Source: Musa acuminata AAA Group
Lineage: Eukaryota > Streptophyta > Magnoliopsida > Zingiberales > Musaceae
DNA: 64,000 bases
Assembly (NCBI RefSeq): GCF_036884655.1
Contig: NC_088357.1
Coordinates: 5,509,001-5,573,000, forward strand
Direction: 5' to 3'
Numbering within the stretch: the stretch's first letter is position 1; the number at the start of each line of letters is the position of its first letter. Under the pieces are notes generated by a model. It was not told the DNA's origin, did not search any database, and saw only the letters and a program-made list of their open reading frames with translations. The translations under genes were made by a program, and so were the position numbers. Below, one piece after another: positions 43,592 through 55,540 of this stretch.

Positions 43592-46500
43592 ATGAGCACC
43601 CATGCCGTCCATCCCCCCAAAAGGAACAATCTGCCTTCTCGCCGCGGCCAGCCGGCGGTCAAGAAGTCGGTCCCGTCGGAGAACGGCGGCGTTGCCACTG
43701 ATTCCTCCTTATCGGTCGCCGCTCCCAACGGGCGGCCGACCAAGCCGACTTCCCCTAAGCAAGCTTCGTGAGAATTTCCGATTCCTTTCCTCGCTTCAAA
43801 GTTTCGAAACTTTTTAGGCTCCATGTTGTGATTGCGATATTTGGAATTGGAATAGTGGGGAGAGGACGGTGAAGAAGCTGAGGCCATCGAAAGCTTTAAT
43901 TATCCCGGAGGGCACGACTGTTTTCGATGCGTGCAGGAGGATGGCCGCGCGCAAGGTGGACGCTGTTCTGTTAACGGACGCGAATGGGCTTCTTTCTGGG
44001 ATTGTTACAAATAAGGTTATTATCTAAAGGCGGATTTTTGATTATTTTCATTGGCTTTTGTTTTCTGAATGCGATGGTAAAATGTTAGTGTTTGGCTTTC
44101 ATTGTGTTTGGATCGCTAGGATATAGCGACGAGGGTTATCTCGGAGGGGTTAAAGCTGGAGCAGACGATTGTGTCGAAGATCATGACTAGGAACCCGGTG
44201 TTTATCATGGCAGATACTCCTGTGATGGAGGCGCTGCAGAAGATGGTCCAAGGTTAGCTTGTTCTCGAGTTTTATATCTCTTTGCACCTACTTAGTCCCT
44301 TGTTCTGGTTGCTCATAGTGCTGGTTTCGTGAGTTGTTTTACTGATAATTTTCTTCTTCTTTTTCTATTGGCTTCTGAGCAAGTGAAAATGCAAAATTTC
44401 TTAACCGTTGTCTTATTTGCTCGGAATCTGATGCACTTTGAGCATTATTTAGGAAATATGAATAGAAGGAACAACTGAGCATAAACAATATGAAGTAGGC
44501 GGGGTGAATTGAGCAACATATTGCCAACAAATATGCTACTAAATTTCTTCGTCATTAACATAAGTCACAGGTCTTTTTCCACAGTTAACAGTAAAATGCT
44601 TAGGTGTCCACTGTCCTTTTGAGTCTTGTTAGGTAAGATATGTTTAAGCCACAGGAAGGTACGTTTTCTTCGTGTGACCATCAATATGTCTAGTTCCTCT
44701 GAATCTATATCCTTTTCTGAAGACATACTTAGTGATTCTCCAATTCTTTTTCTTAAATGTCACATTTGTCTTTTTGTTACAAATTACTTACCCATTTTGG
44801 GTTTTTTTATTTAATTTTTACAGGAAAATTTAGGCACCTTCCTGTTGTAGAGAATGGTGAAGTTATTGCGATGTTGGATATCACAAAGTGCCTGTATGAT
44901 GCCATATCAAGAATGGAAAAGGCTGCAGAGCAAGGCAGTGCAATTGCAGCTGCGGTTGAGGGGGTCGAACGCCAATGGGGAAGCAACTTGTCAGGTTGCA
45001 TTACTTGTTGGATTTGTAATGTATTATTTCTCTATCGATTAGACCCCTTGTAAAATGTTGTTCTGTGCATCGTGCATGTGCATAGGTTTAACAACCCCAC
45101 AATGCATGGCATTTAATACATGGGCAAGATTATTGGACAAAAAAAATAATGGATGAAAAAGCAAAGACTTAATAGTGTCCTCAAGACATCAATTTGGATT
45201 CATATTGCATTCCACTGTTAAACAGCGAAAGGCAAAGGAAAGGAAAAAAACACTGTTTGATTTACATAATTTTTGCTTATTTAAATGGTCCTATTTTCTT
45301 TCTACATTATATATGTGATATGCCTGTTCTTATGTGCAGCCCCTAATGCTTTTGTTGAAACACTTCGAGAACGGATGTTTAAGCCAACTTTGTCAACTAT
45401 AGTGATGGAGAATGCTAAGTATGCTGGATTTGTTATGGAAATTTAGCTTGCCTCAAGTATCTTCTATTTTTTTCCCCCAAGGATGCAGTTATTATACAAA
45501 CTTTCTAACTATCTCAACCTGCAGAGTTGTGGTGGTATCTCCTTCAGATCCTGTCTATGTTGCTACGAAAAAGATGCGTGAGTTTCAGGTTAACTCGGTC
45601 ATCATTGCGACAGGAAGCAAGATACATGGCATTTTAACGTATAATTTCCATTTGGGTTTGTTTACGATTTTTAATGCTTATTTAAATGATTTCTTTTTTT
45701 AGTTCCTTTTCTTTGAATTGTTATTACTTGATAGTAGTTATAACATCTGCTAAATGCAATATGTTGCAGATCAAAGGATGTGCTCTTGCGAGTAGTTGCC
45801 CAAAATCTTTTACCAGAATTGACTCCTGTGGAGAAGGTGTCTATCCTCTAACTCATTCTGAAAAACTTCTATGCTTGTAAAGTATGCTTATTATCAGGAT
45901 CATAAAAGTATATAGATAACATTTTCTTTTAAATGACTGGTTATATCAGGCATTCATAAGTATATAGATAACATTGCGAGCTGTTGTATATTGTTTTATT
46001 CTTCACATGCAGGATCTAACCATGGTTCATCATGGTCATATCTTTATCATGGCTTTACGCATTGTACAGCTGGTTCATGTATTTTCTTCTCTACAGACAA
46101 AGTTATGAAATAGATTTACTGCATGGAGAAACATGGAGTTGCACTATCTTTTGCATTCAATACTCTGTGCATGTGAAACAAACCTGATAAGCCTTTTGCA
46201 GGTTGCCAGACAGCCTTGATTAACAAACTCTATTACTTCATTTACAACAAGGATGTTTTCATTGGCCTTGTTGATCTTTCTTCCCTGTTAATGATGTGTT
46301 ATCATGATAGTTTAAGGTGGTTGCTTTCACTTCAGCCCCATGCATCATAGAAATCTCTTCAATGATCCTGCCCTTTGCAAGTTGCCATATAGCCTCGTTT
46401 CCTTCTATTGGAACTTACATAGTTTGTTTATTGCTTCACCTTATAAAGTTGTACTGGTTTGGCAGGTGATATTGATAGGGTAATGTTCATCTTACAGTTG

Positions 46501-49500
46501 GAGTCCATGCAGCAATTTGTTCAAGGGGTTTTTCTAAAGTATTGGTCGGCTAGTTTTGCTTATGATGTATGGTGTAGTTGAATTGTAATTCTTGGAATGA
46601 AGTACTAGGGTTTCCGGCACACACTACCACCACCATCAACAACAAAAAGCAGCAGTTACCAAGAGATGCTAGGGTTAGAAATTTTTTACCTCATGGCTTA
46701 TACATAAGCAAAAACATTGTTCCTACTGTAGTATCATTGGGATATTGCATAAGGATAAGACTATTGTGAGGTTTTGAGATATCTTGACTTAAAAACTAGA
46801 AAGATCTGACATGGTAAAGTTGGAGAAAAGAGATAGTTGCACAGTCTTTATTGGCTTAAAAAAGCATGATGAGGTTCTTATGTTGATTCCATCATTTGGC
46901 AATATTGGGAAAATGAGAGTGTATAGCTCAGAGTAAGTGCATCAGTGCTTAAGGAGAGATATATGTGGAGTATTCAGTAGCCATGTGGAATTCTTAGATT
47001 GAAGGAACGTTATTCAAGATTGTTAAGGCCAGTCAATTTATTATGGATCGTACCACATAACTTAGTAAAAAAAGAAGTCTAGGGTAGCGAAGTATGCAAA
47101 GGTGGATGACTAATCTTATATAAGAAGTTATATAAGGAATGATTATATTCATGATATGTTTGAAGTAGTATTATTGTGGCTAAGATGAATAATTATCTAA
47201 AGTTGTTTTTATATATCCATAGAATATCATTAAATGCATCGCAAAGAAATTGAAATAACTCAGATCAAAATTTTTATATAGCTGAAGATAACAGAAGTTT
47301 TGGTCAGAATCTGCAAACTTTTGGCAGAGGTAATGTGAACAAAGCATCAGTGTAGCCAAGCCCCCATATACTACAGGCCAAAAATCCTATGTGTTGCAAT
47401 CTTATGATAGTAATCATCAATGCTACTGAAGCAATTTCTGCTCATGAGGACTGACACATTTCTATATTTTATTTGTTCTTGTATGATATTTCAAGTTCTT
47501 ACTGACTTCAGATGCTGCTGAACTTTGCATGGTTTTATACATGCCTTTTTCATAAGTTTTTGTAATGAGTTGTGATCTGGATGTTCATTTTGAAGGTAAT
47601 GACTGCAAATCCTAAATGTGTTACTCTAGACACAGCAATTCTTGAAGCGTTGCACATCATGCACGATGGGAAATTCTTGCATCTTCCAGTGCTCGGCAGA
47701 GGTAATAAGCCATTTGTTGTCTTGGATGTTAAACCTTTTTGTTTCTGTTATCTGAAACATGTCAGAAACAGATGAACACATTGTTGCCTGTTTGGATGTT
47801 CTGCAACTAGCACATGCTGCAATTTCCATGGTGAGAATAATATGTTTTTTCTTTTAGCAATTTGTTTGTTTCCGTATGATTCTGTTGAAATATTTCAATA
47901 CGTGTTCAGCAATATAAAACGGCTTTTGATTGATCTTTGTATTTTATTGCGCAAGCAATCACACTCAACCTTCATTTAGAAATGTCACTGGATATTTGTT
48001 TGGGTATTTTTTATCAAAGTGTATCTTGTGATTACTGATGTAGTTTTATCTATTCTATCAAACTCATGAGAGTTTCTTTGCATTATGCACACGCACTGGT
48101 TCAATGAATGAGTTTTGATGGTGTTGATTAAGAACTTCAGTGTGTTGTCTCAATTCATTTCTGTTTATGTCATTCCTGTGTGTTGCTGATTATATTATTC
48201 ATGTTGACTGTCTATTTGAGATTTGCGAAATTTAACCATATAGCTTTTTGGAAGCATCCTACATCTTTAATTATGTTCTCATCAGCTCACTGGCAGGAAA
48301 AAGTGATTATCAGTATAATATTTGTTACCTTTAACTTGAACCTCTATTGGTATGTTCTCACATTATCGTAATATTTGAACATGATCCAGATACTTCTTTC
48401 AGTCTATTTCCCATTAATTTTTTTACTGGTTATATATATTAACAGAATATGATATAAGACATGTTCCTAAAATATGCAGAATTTATGTGCTGGATTTGAC
48501 TTCATCTTCCCTTAATGAACTATTCTTTCTTGAAGGTTGAAGGAGATTCTGGAGCTGTAAATGACATGGCAAACACAATGATGCAGAAGTTGTGGTATTC
48601 TGCCTGTTCTTTCGAGCCGGCAGATGAGGAATATGATACACACAGGTGTTTTACTGTTTCTTTTCTAGTTATGTTTGTTAACTGCCAAACTTCATCTCTC
48701 TTAGCTTTAAGTATGTTATTTGCAGTGAATTGTCAGCACTGATGACATCCGAATATGCTGAAACTGTCAAGTATATGTATCCCCCTCATATTGGAAACTC
48801 ATTTGCTTTCAAAATTGAGGATGGAAAAGGACATATACATAGATTTAATTGTGGTTAGTATAACATAAGAATCATTCTTTATGTCAGCACTTATGTTGAT
48901 TTGATATATGGTCTAGTGTGTAAAAGTCGGAAGCTTTTATGTGGCCTTCTTGTTGCAGGTACTGAGAATTTAGATGAGCTTGTATCTGCTGTAATGCAAA
49001 GGATAGGGCTTGATGCTGACACTAACAAACTAAGGCTTTTGGTGAGTTCATGTTTTTTGTATATGTGAGTACTGATCCATGGACGATGCATGCATGTATA
49101 CATCACATGTATGTATGTATTCTACGTATGTAATATATGTATGCATGTACCACTGGGTACGTGCATATGTGTTTGTGTGTGACATTTGTAATGTTGTGTG
49201 ATTCCTAATTTCAAACTGAGTCTGTCATGCTTTGTGCAGTATGAAGATGACGAAGATGACAAGGTTCTATTAACTACAGATAGTGATCTTGTTGGAGCTG
49301 TATATCATGCCAGATTTGCGGGATGGAAGGTGAATTTTCTTTTAACTGCTTTAGTTGAAGTATTTGGTTGTCTACATTTTATATAAATCAGAGAAGGTTT
49401 TGATTTTTTTGAGTCAATTATGCCCATTGAGGTTTCAGCTGCAATATCCACCACATACAGAAATGTCTATTTGGACTTGGTTATAGAGTTCCTAGGTGAT

Positions 49501-51589
49501 CCAGCTTAATTCTTCTATTTGACAATTAAAGTTGTTCCACATAGAAATGGACGGAGTTGGCACCTTGCAATGCAGATTGTTCTCATTCATTGACAAGCAA
49601 AATATTTTTGAGATTTAGACATAGGCTATAGGGATATTCTTTTGTCTGATATTTCTGAGTAGACCTATTTATCAGTTGATTGAAACAGCTATCATGCTGC
49701 AATATTACGACAAAACTGAACATGCATCTGTTAAGAGTCACAAGCCACAAATTAATATTGGCATAGTGTCATTTATAAATAGTGTGGGCAAGTCCTCTGA
49801 GCGGACATCTTTTAGAAGGGTCTGAGTATCAAATGCATATAGTTTGTATTGTTAGCTATTATGTTGGTTCCTTGTGTTGCAATCAGGAATGACATTGTTT
49901 GATATTGCTATGCATATGGGTTATTGGTTGATATCTTATTGCGGTTTCTGTGTGAAGCAACAAGGAAATTTGCAAGTATTATTTGAAGACCAGAGTTAGC
50001 TAATACTACTATGTATTTGTACTTTGCTTGTGATCTGTTATTGACAATATTGGTCTGAGACAAAGAGATATGTTAGCTTTAAGTTTGACTAGTGATATTG
50101 CACTGACAGAGCTAAATGCCAGGAAAAAATCCATAATATTTGTGTTTCCAACCCTAAATAGTTGGGACCTTGTGACTTTTGTTGTCGTTGTCGCTAATGT
50201 CTCTTGTTATTAGGATTTTTCATTAGTTCAATCACACGTTTGTACTTTTGTTGAAGAGATTTCAATTTTTTGCATCTGTAGCTTCTTTTCTGGATTTGGA
50301 GTTTCATTTCTTTTCATATGAAGATTTCCTTTTTATGTCAGCAATACAATTGTTGTGAATTACAACTAAAACCATCTACTACAGCTATTATACTCTTGTG
50401 CTGAGCTTACTTTTCTTTTACTTGGATGTGTTTCTAATTTGATGCATCAATTGTGGACTTTACTTATCTGCCATGTGACGACAGTTTTTTTATGTATGCT
50501 TATATGTGAATGCAACTTTTGTGTTTTGTATTACAATAATGTATATTAATTTCCTACCTTAAAAAATTAAACAATCAGATTATGGTTCAATTAACCACCA
50601 TCGAACTCTGATTACTTTAGAGGAAGGTGGTTGTCACTAGAAAGTCATTTACAAGAAAGTACATTTTTAGAGTTGAATCATACCTGTAACCTCCCAAGAG
50701 CATGTTTGTTATTAGTGTAACCTCCCAAGAGCATCTTCGTTATTTTTTTTGTATTGATGAATTTCATGATCGAGGTTATTGAAATGTGGCCTTCTTAATT
50801 GTCAGTATATTGTAGTTGGACATTTGGCTATTGATTCATAAGGTTCTAGAACATTTTATCATTAGAACAAAAGCTAAGTCTAGAATGGACTAGTGCAGTT
50901 TCCAGATTTTTCCATTATTGGTGCAGTTTCCAGATCTTTAATGCATCATGCTCTAGAATACATCAAATAAGAATGAACTGGGCGTTGAAGAGTGATCTAG
51001 TTTCATTCATGCTCTCCATATGAATTCACAGACTTCTGGATTTGCAGTGATGCTGTTTTTCTCAAATATTTTGTGGATATAGTATCTTTATTATATGGAC
51101 ATACTTGCATTTATCTTAAAACCTTGGTTGCACTGTTAAAATATTACTTTGCTTTAGTAGTAGGGACGGATGACCCTTTGTACATGAGGCCATGATACCA
51201 TAAAATTGTGCAATAAATTATTTAAATACAAGCAGGAAATATTCATCATTTTATCCCTGCCAAAAGGTGTGAAACTTTTGAGATTGGTCCAGATTGTACA
51301 TTTTTGTTTTTGTGCACAAGTAGTGTGAGACTTGGCAGTATGGTTTCCTTCACTTGGACAGGATATTTTTGTTGAATCTCTCGTTAGCCCTCAACTTATT
51401 GTTTGCTTCTTTCAGGTTCTAAGGCTGCATATTGATGACTCAGAAACCAAAAAGGAAGATCCAAGATCATCAGATCTCACAGAAGTCTCTAGGAGCAGAG
51501 TGACATCTCTTCAGGTGGGAATTTTGGGAGCAACAGTGGCACTGGCAGGCATTGGAATTATGGTTTACTTGAAAAGATCCAGGATGTGA
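43592..51589 (+). CDS. CBSCBSPB: CBS domain-containing protein CBSCBSPB (two CBS pairs, PB1, C-terminal helix), 14 exons, 549 aa
   Basis: Exons: 43592-43767, 43856-44015, 44120-44252, 44824-44994, 45340-45418, 45525-45638, 45770-45836, 47596-47701, 47772-47830, 48536-48645, 48726-48853, 48959-49041, 49240-49329, 51416-51589 (1650 nt, all GT-AG, phases match). CBS motifs bind adenosine-type ligands and act as energy or redox sensors; PB1 mediates protein pairing. Order: basic, Pro/Ser-rich N terminus (1-58); CBS1 (ALIIPEGTTVFDACRRM, about 68-120); CBS2 (IMTRNPVFIMADTPVMEAL, GKFRHLPVVENGEVIAMLDI, about 130-185); CBS3 (VVVVSPSDPVYVATKKM, about 240-290); CBS4 (VMTANPKCVTLDTAILEAL, KFLHLPVLGRD, about 301-355); PB1 (SFAFKIEDGKGHIHRF to LRLHIDD, about 410-500); and a final hydrophobic helix VGILGATVALAGIGIMVYLKRSRM (about 525-549). 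This is the plant CBSCBSPB architecture, including the tail helix. The physiological role in plants is not well defined. Confidence 0.95.
50147..50194 (+). repeat. Possible non-LTR retroelement 3' tail in CBSCBSPB intron 13
   Basis: The sequence CCAACCCTAAATAGTTGGGAC is followed by a degenerate TTG-repeat tail (TTTTGTTGTCGTTGTCG). A CCAACTAGTTGGG palindrome followed by (TTG)n is a known 3' end of plant RTE-type LINEs and SINEs. Only about 50 bp remain recognisable. Confidence 0.35.
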
Positions 51590-54500
51590 CTCAACTGAAG
51601 TTTAAAAGAAGCTCCTTCTTAAGTCTAGCAATGACAGAACATGACAGGACACTTGCAAGGCCATAGATCATAGAGATGCATGATGCATCAACCTAAAAAG
51701 ATGGTTCCATCATAGTTTGATGCCACATTGTATACACTCAGTCATCTGCCATGGGCCAATACTAGAATCCATGGGGATGCTATGGATCAAATGCATGAAA
51801 TAAGAACATGCTTCCTACTAGAAATATTTGCAGTTTCCTGCAACTTTATTATTTATTTCTTTTTTGGATGCCAAAATCAAGCATGTTGTAAATGCTTCAT
51901 GTATCTATTTTATCATCTTCTACATCAGAGTTTCGGTCTTCGCTTTAATATTTTTTAGTACTCCGAATAGTGTCTCTATGTATAATAGACAACTCCAGAA
52001 GCATTAAAATCATATGCTACTTTACAATCGACACCAGTTGTGTATGGACAATGTGGAAATTGTAAGTGGTATTATCTCACTGTTCAATGGCTTGTTTTGT
52101 TTCCTTTGTCTTGCCGCATCTGATGTAGTTCTTTGTCAGTACTTTTTTTGGCATTTGACAGTTCTTTGCTAATGTTGCAGAACAGTTCCTGCCCCCAATT
52201 CATGGCCTAGATTGGTGACTTCCTGCCTGTTTATTGATAACTACTTCAAGTATTCATGACCAAACAAAGTGGACTTATATTTTCATACTTCATTGGCACT
52301 CTGTTGGATTTGCAGGAATTTAAGCAGCAGAGCTCCATCAAAACTATGAATTTCATTTGATGCATCTTTCTAGCAGGAGTATTTATAGATGCTCAAGGAG
52401 ATGCTCATGAAGTGGGAAAAGGTATATGAAACTGAATTCAATGAATAAATGGAGGTATGAAACTTGATTGCTTGAGTTTAGGAACTTGTTATAACATAAG
52501 CTAGTTACGAAACAAAGTTGTTTTGCTTTCAAGAACTGTGCATTTTGACTTTTGATTTCAATTAGTTATGCAGTAGTTAAAGAACTCCAACCTTAGCCCA
52601 TGCAATAATGTTTGTGTGTCTGTCTCTTTCTCTCATTATGTTGATTTGAAGCCAATAATTGGCTCACATGAATCTATGAACTGTAAAAGGTGTCATACTT
52701 TATCTCCACATCAATCAAGGTCCTCATTGTAAGCTCACTGGCTAACATGTCTAGTGCAAGGACATAAAGCTAAGTGTCCTTCCCTTGTGGGTGACCCCTA
52801 ATGCCATGGAAACTACAGAGACAGGGAAGTCTGAACCGGTGAAAGATCAGTGTCCAAGGCCTCTGATGGGGGCTATCTATTGGCCTGGTGGTCCTCTGGC
52901 ACCTACTTTGTTGTGTATAAAATTTGCCGTCCTTACATTGATCTCTCTCAACCATGAGTTAAATTGTCTTGCAATTCTCATCTTCCTTCACTTTTGCTTG
53001 GACATACAGTATATATAGGCAGCAAAGTAGTTAAATGTTTGAAAGATGTCTATAGATCATTGATCAGCAATTTTATCTAAGCTTGGAATAGTTAAATTTC
53101 CAGAGTCTTGTAACATCTTTGTTTCCTTTACCAAACTTTGCTCCTCTCCACCTCATTTATAGCTGCACTTTGAAGTATGTCATGCATATGTTTAAGTTCT
53201 CTCAGGGCCTTTTAGCACACACCTACATTGCAATCATGCTCACAAAGCTGCAGGGAGATTGATGATTCCATGAGGAAGATGTGCATTCTAAGCTTAAGGC
53301 TTACCCTTGTGAAGTGAGTGGTGGGTGCAAAAGGGAAAGGGATGCCTGAACCACCAACTAGATTATATGCATTCCAAGAATGCTATAGAGAACAGTGAGG
53401 TCCAAGCAAAGAACACATCCATTGGTCTTGAAGCTTTGTGCTGCCAACAAGATGAGGTGGGTGGAATAACATATCTCACCCAATGAAAGAGGTGAGTTGA
53501 GGAACTTGGAAGGTGGAGTTGGTAAATCAAGAAACAGCTTACAGACTTCCAACTTTGTTGTCTTAGAATGATCTGAAGAGACTTAAGACCCTTGAGATTT
53601 ATCATACAAGCACAGGCAATCTTGGCAAAGAACACTTCTCTTTGTCTGCCATTGTAGTAGTCATCAAGCTGGCATCAAAATTGCATCCAAAACATATCTA
53701 TGTAGATAATAATTTCAGTTATTTTTTCATGTTTCATGATTTTTATTTTAGATATCCTAGATCTTATTCCCTCCCCTCAATTCACATTGATTTATTATTA
53801 ATCATATACATCAGATTCCAAAAGATAAAACATCAATTTTATGGTTCTTCTCTTTGTCTTTGTCTTGTTAAGTTCTGGAATTAAATCCTATGATAAGCAT
53901 TGATAAAGTACTGTCCTCCATCAATACACAAAGTGAATTTAAATGCAGTGTTATTGATATATGCATTAACAAAATAAATTAACCAATAGATATTAAAAAA
54001 TTATCTTAGGTGAAATACACAAGGGATGATATCAAGGTAGGGTTCATTCATACTGTCCTTCCTACCTCCTCCCTTAAATATCTTACCTATATAACTTGCA
54101 CTAGTAAATGTGATCTTACAATTAGAGGAGGGTAAGGATGAGATAGTGTTTAGGGTTTAGGATTTAGGACTTAAAAAAATCTTAATCTTTCAAAGTAATT
54201 CATATATTATTAATGCATATTAAAAAAGAGTCCTTGAATAGATTAGCACATAGATGTTTGAACTTAAGGCTATATATAATATGTTCCTCAAGAGATACTC
54301 AAATGTTGATGAGTTTGATCCTAAAATGTCATTGTCTTCATTCTCAACATGAAAAATTAGCTCCAAAAGAAACAAAACATTATGTGATCCATAAGCTGAG
54401 GCTTTGTTAACCACAATAACCATCTGACAGGTACTCCCCTTCACTCTATCCACAATTAATAGCAGTACAACAGTTATACTACATGATCAAGCATAGTCAA

Positions 54501-54636
54501 ACAATCCCTGTTAAGAAAAGTAGAGCATGGCAGGAGAGTCAGCCTCTCCTTCAGCACTAAATCAACCAATATAAAGACAGATGAAGAGATCAAGAGAGCA
54601 GCAAACCATGAAAAGCATGAGTTTTAGACCGAAAAC
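51590..54636. other. Intergenic, no gene seen
   Basis: Begins with the CBSCBSPB 3' UTR. The rest is AT-rich with many short frames on both strands and no recognisable domain, RNA gene or paired repeat. TTTAGGGTTTAGG occurs near 54150. Confidence 0.4.
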
Positions 54637-54669
<33 letters not shown>

Positions 54670-54691
54670 GCTCTCTCTCTGTCTCTCTCTC
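54637..54691. repeat. (CT)n microsatellite upstream of the FPP gene
   Basis: Interrupted CT repeat with TTT, G and G breaks. Pyrimidine tracts like this are common in plant core promoters and 5' leaders; it lies about 0.85 kb before the FPP start, so it may mark the transcription start region. Confidence 0.85.
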
Positions 54692-55540
54692 ATGTGAAGC
54701 CGATGCTTAGAACGGCAGAAGGAGAAAGCGCTCGGAGAGGAACAAGAGGCAGTGTGCAACTCCTGCGGCTGAGTGCCGGATGAGGCCGAGAGTCCCAGTG
54801 GAACAAGACAAAATAAAGCTGCATAGTGTCCCCCAGGAGGCGACTTTTATGCTCCCTCTCACATGCCTTGCCTCAGAGAAGGGTGAGTTTAGGAGCTTAA
54901 TCTAATCGCGGCGAAGAGTTTGCATGTGTAAATGATCGGAAATTTAAGGAATAATCGGAGCGCCGGTTTCGTGTCCTCTGACATTCCTTTCGTCCCGTAC
55001 GAATGACGACTTCGCGAGCGTCTTTATGTCTCCAAGGAGAACTTGGATATGTTCCCTCTCGATTATGATTGATGTGAGTATATTGGTTGAGAAGATGAAA
55101 TTTTGTGATGCTAGACAGGTTCTTCAGGCTTGATTACTACCTCTCTTGTTCTTTGTCGATTTGGTCTTTAGTTGGTTTTGCTTTTATTGTGATTCTGTTC
55201 CTTCTAGGGAAGATGCAATCTTGAATAGTTTTGACGTTTCTTGTCGAGCCTTTTTGTCATCGTTACGAAGAAACTTGCAGTTTTGTCGGTGTTTTGGTTG
55301 AAGGACGGGTTAACATTTGGTTCTTCTTGGCTGCATTTGCTATTTATTGCGTTTCCCATCTGATTTAGGTTTGATTCTAATCAGTGGAGGAATAAAGGCT
55401 TTTTTTATTTTGATAAGCGATTCTATGATTCTAATCAGTGAAGTAAATTTTCGGGGTTTTGAGCTACTGCTGAACGGGGGAAGTAGTGATCAGATACGAT
55501 AGCAAAGTGTTGTGATTCATTTGACGGTTGACATTGTGGA
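54692..55540 (+). promoter_or_regulatory. FPP 5' leader/promoter region
   Basis: Non-coding DNA just upstream of the FPP start codon, with a GC-richer patch at 54760-55030 and a T-rich stretch after it. A 5' UTR intron is plausible because of the T-rich part and several GT/AG pairs, but I could not choose sites. Confidence 0.35.
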
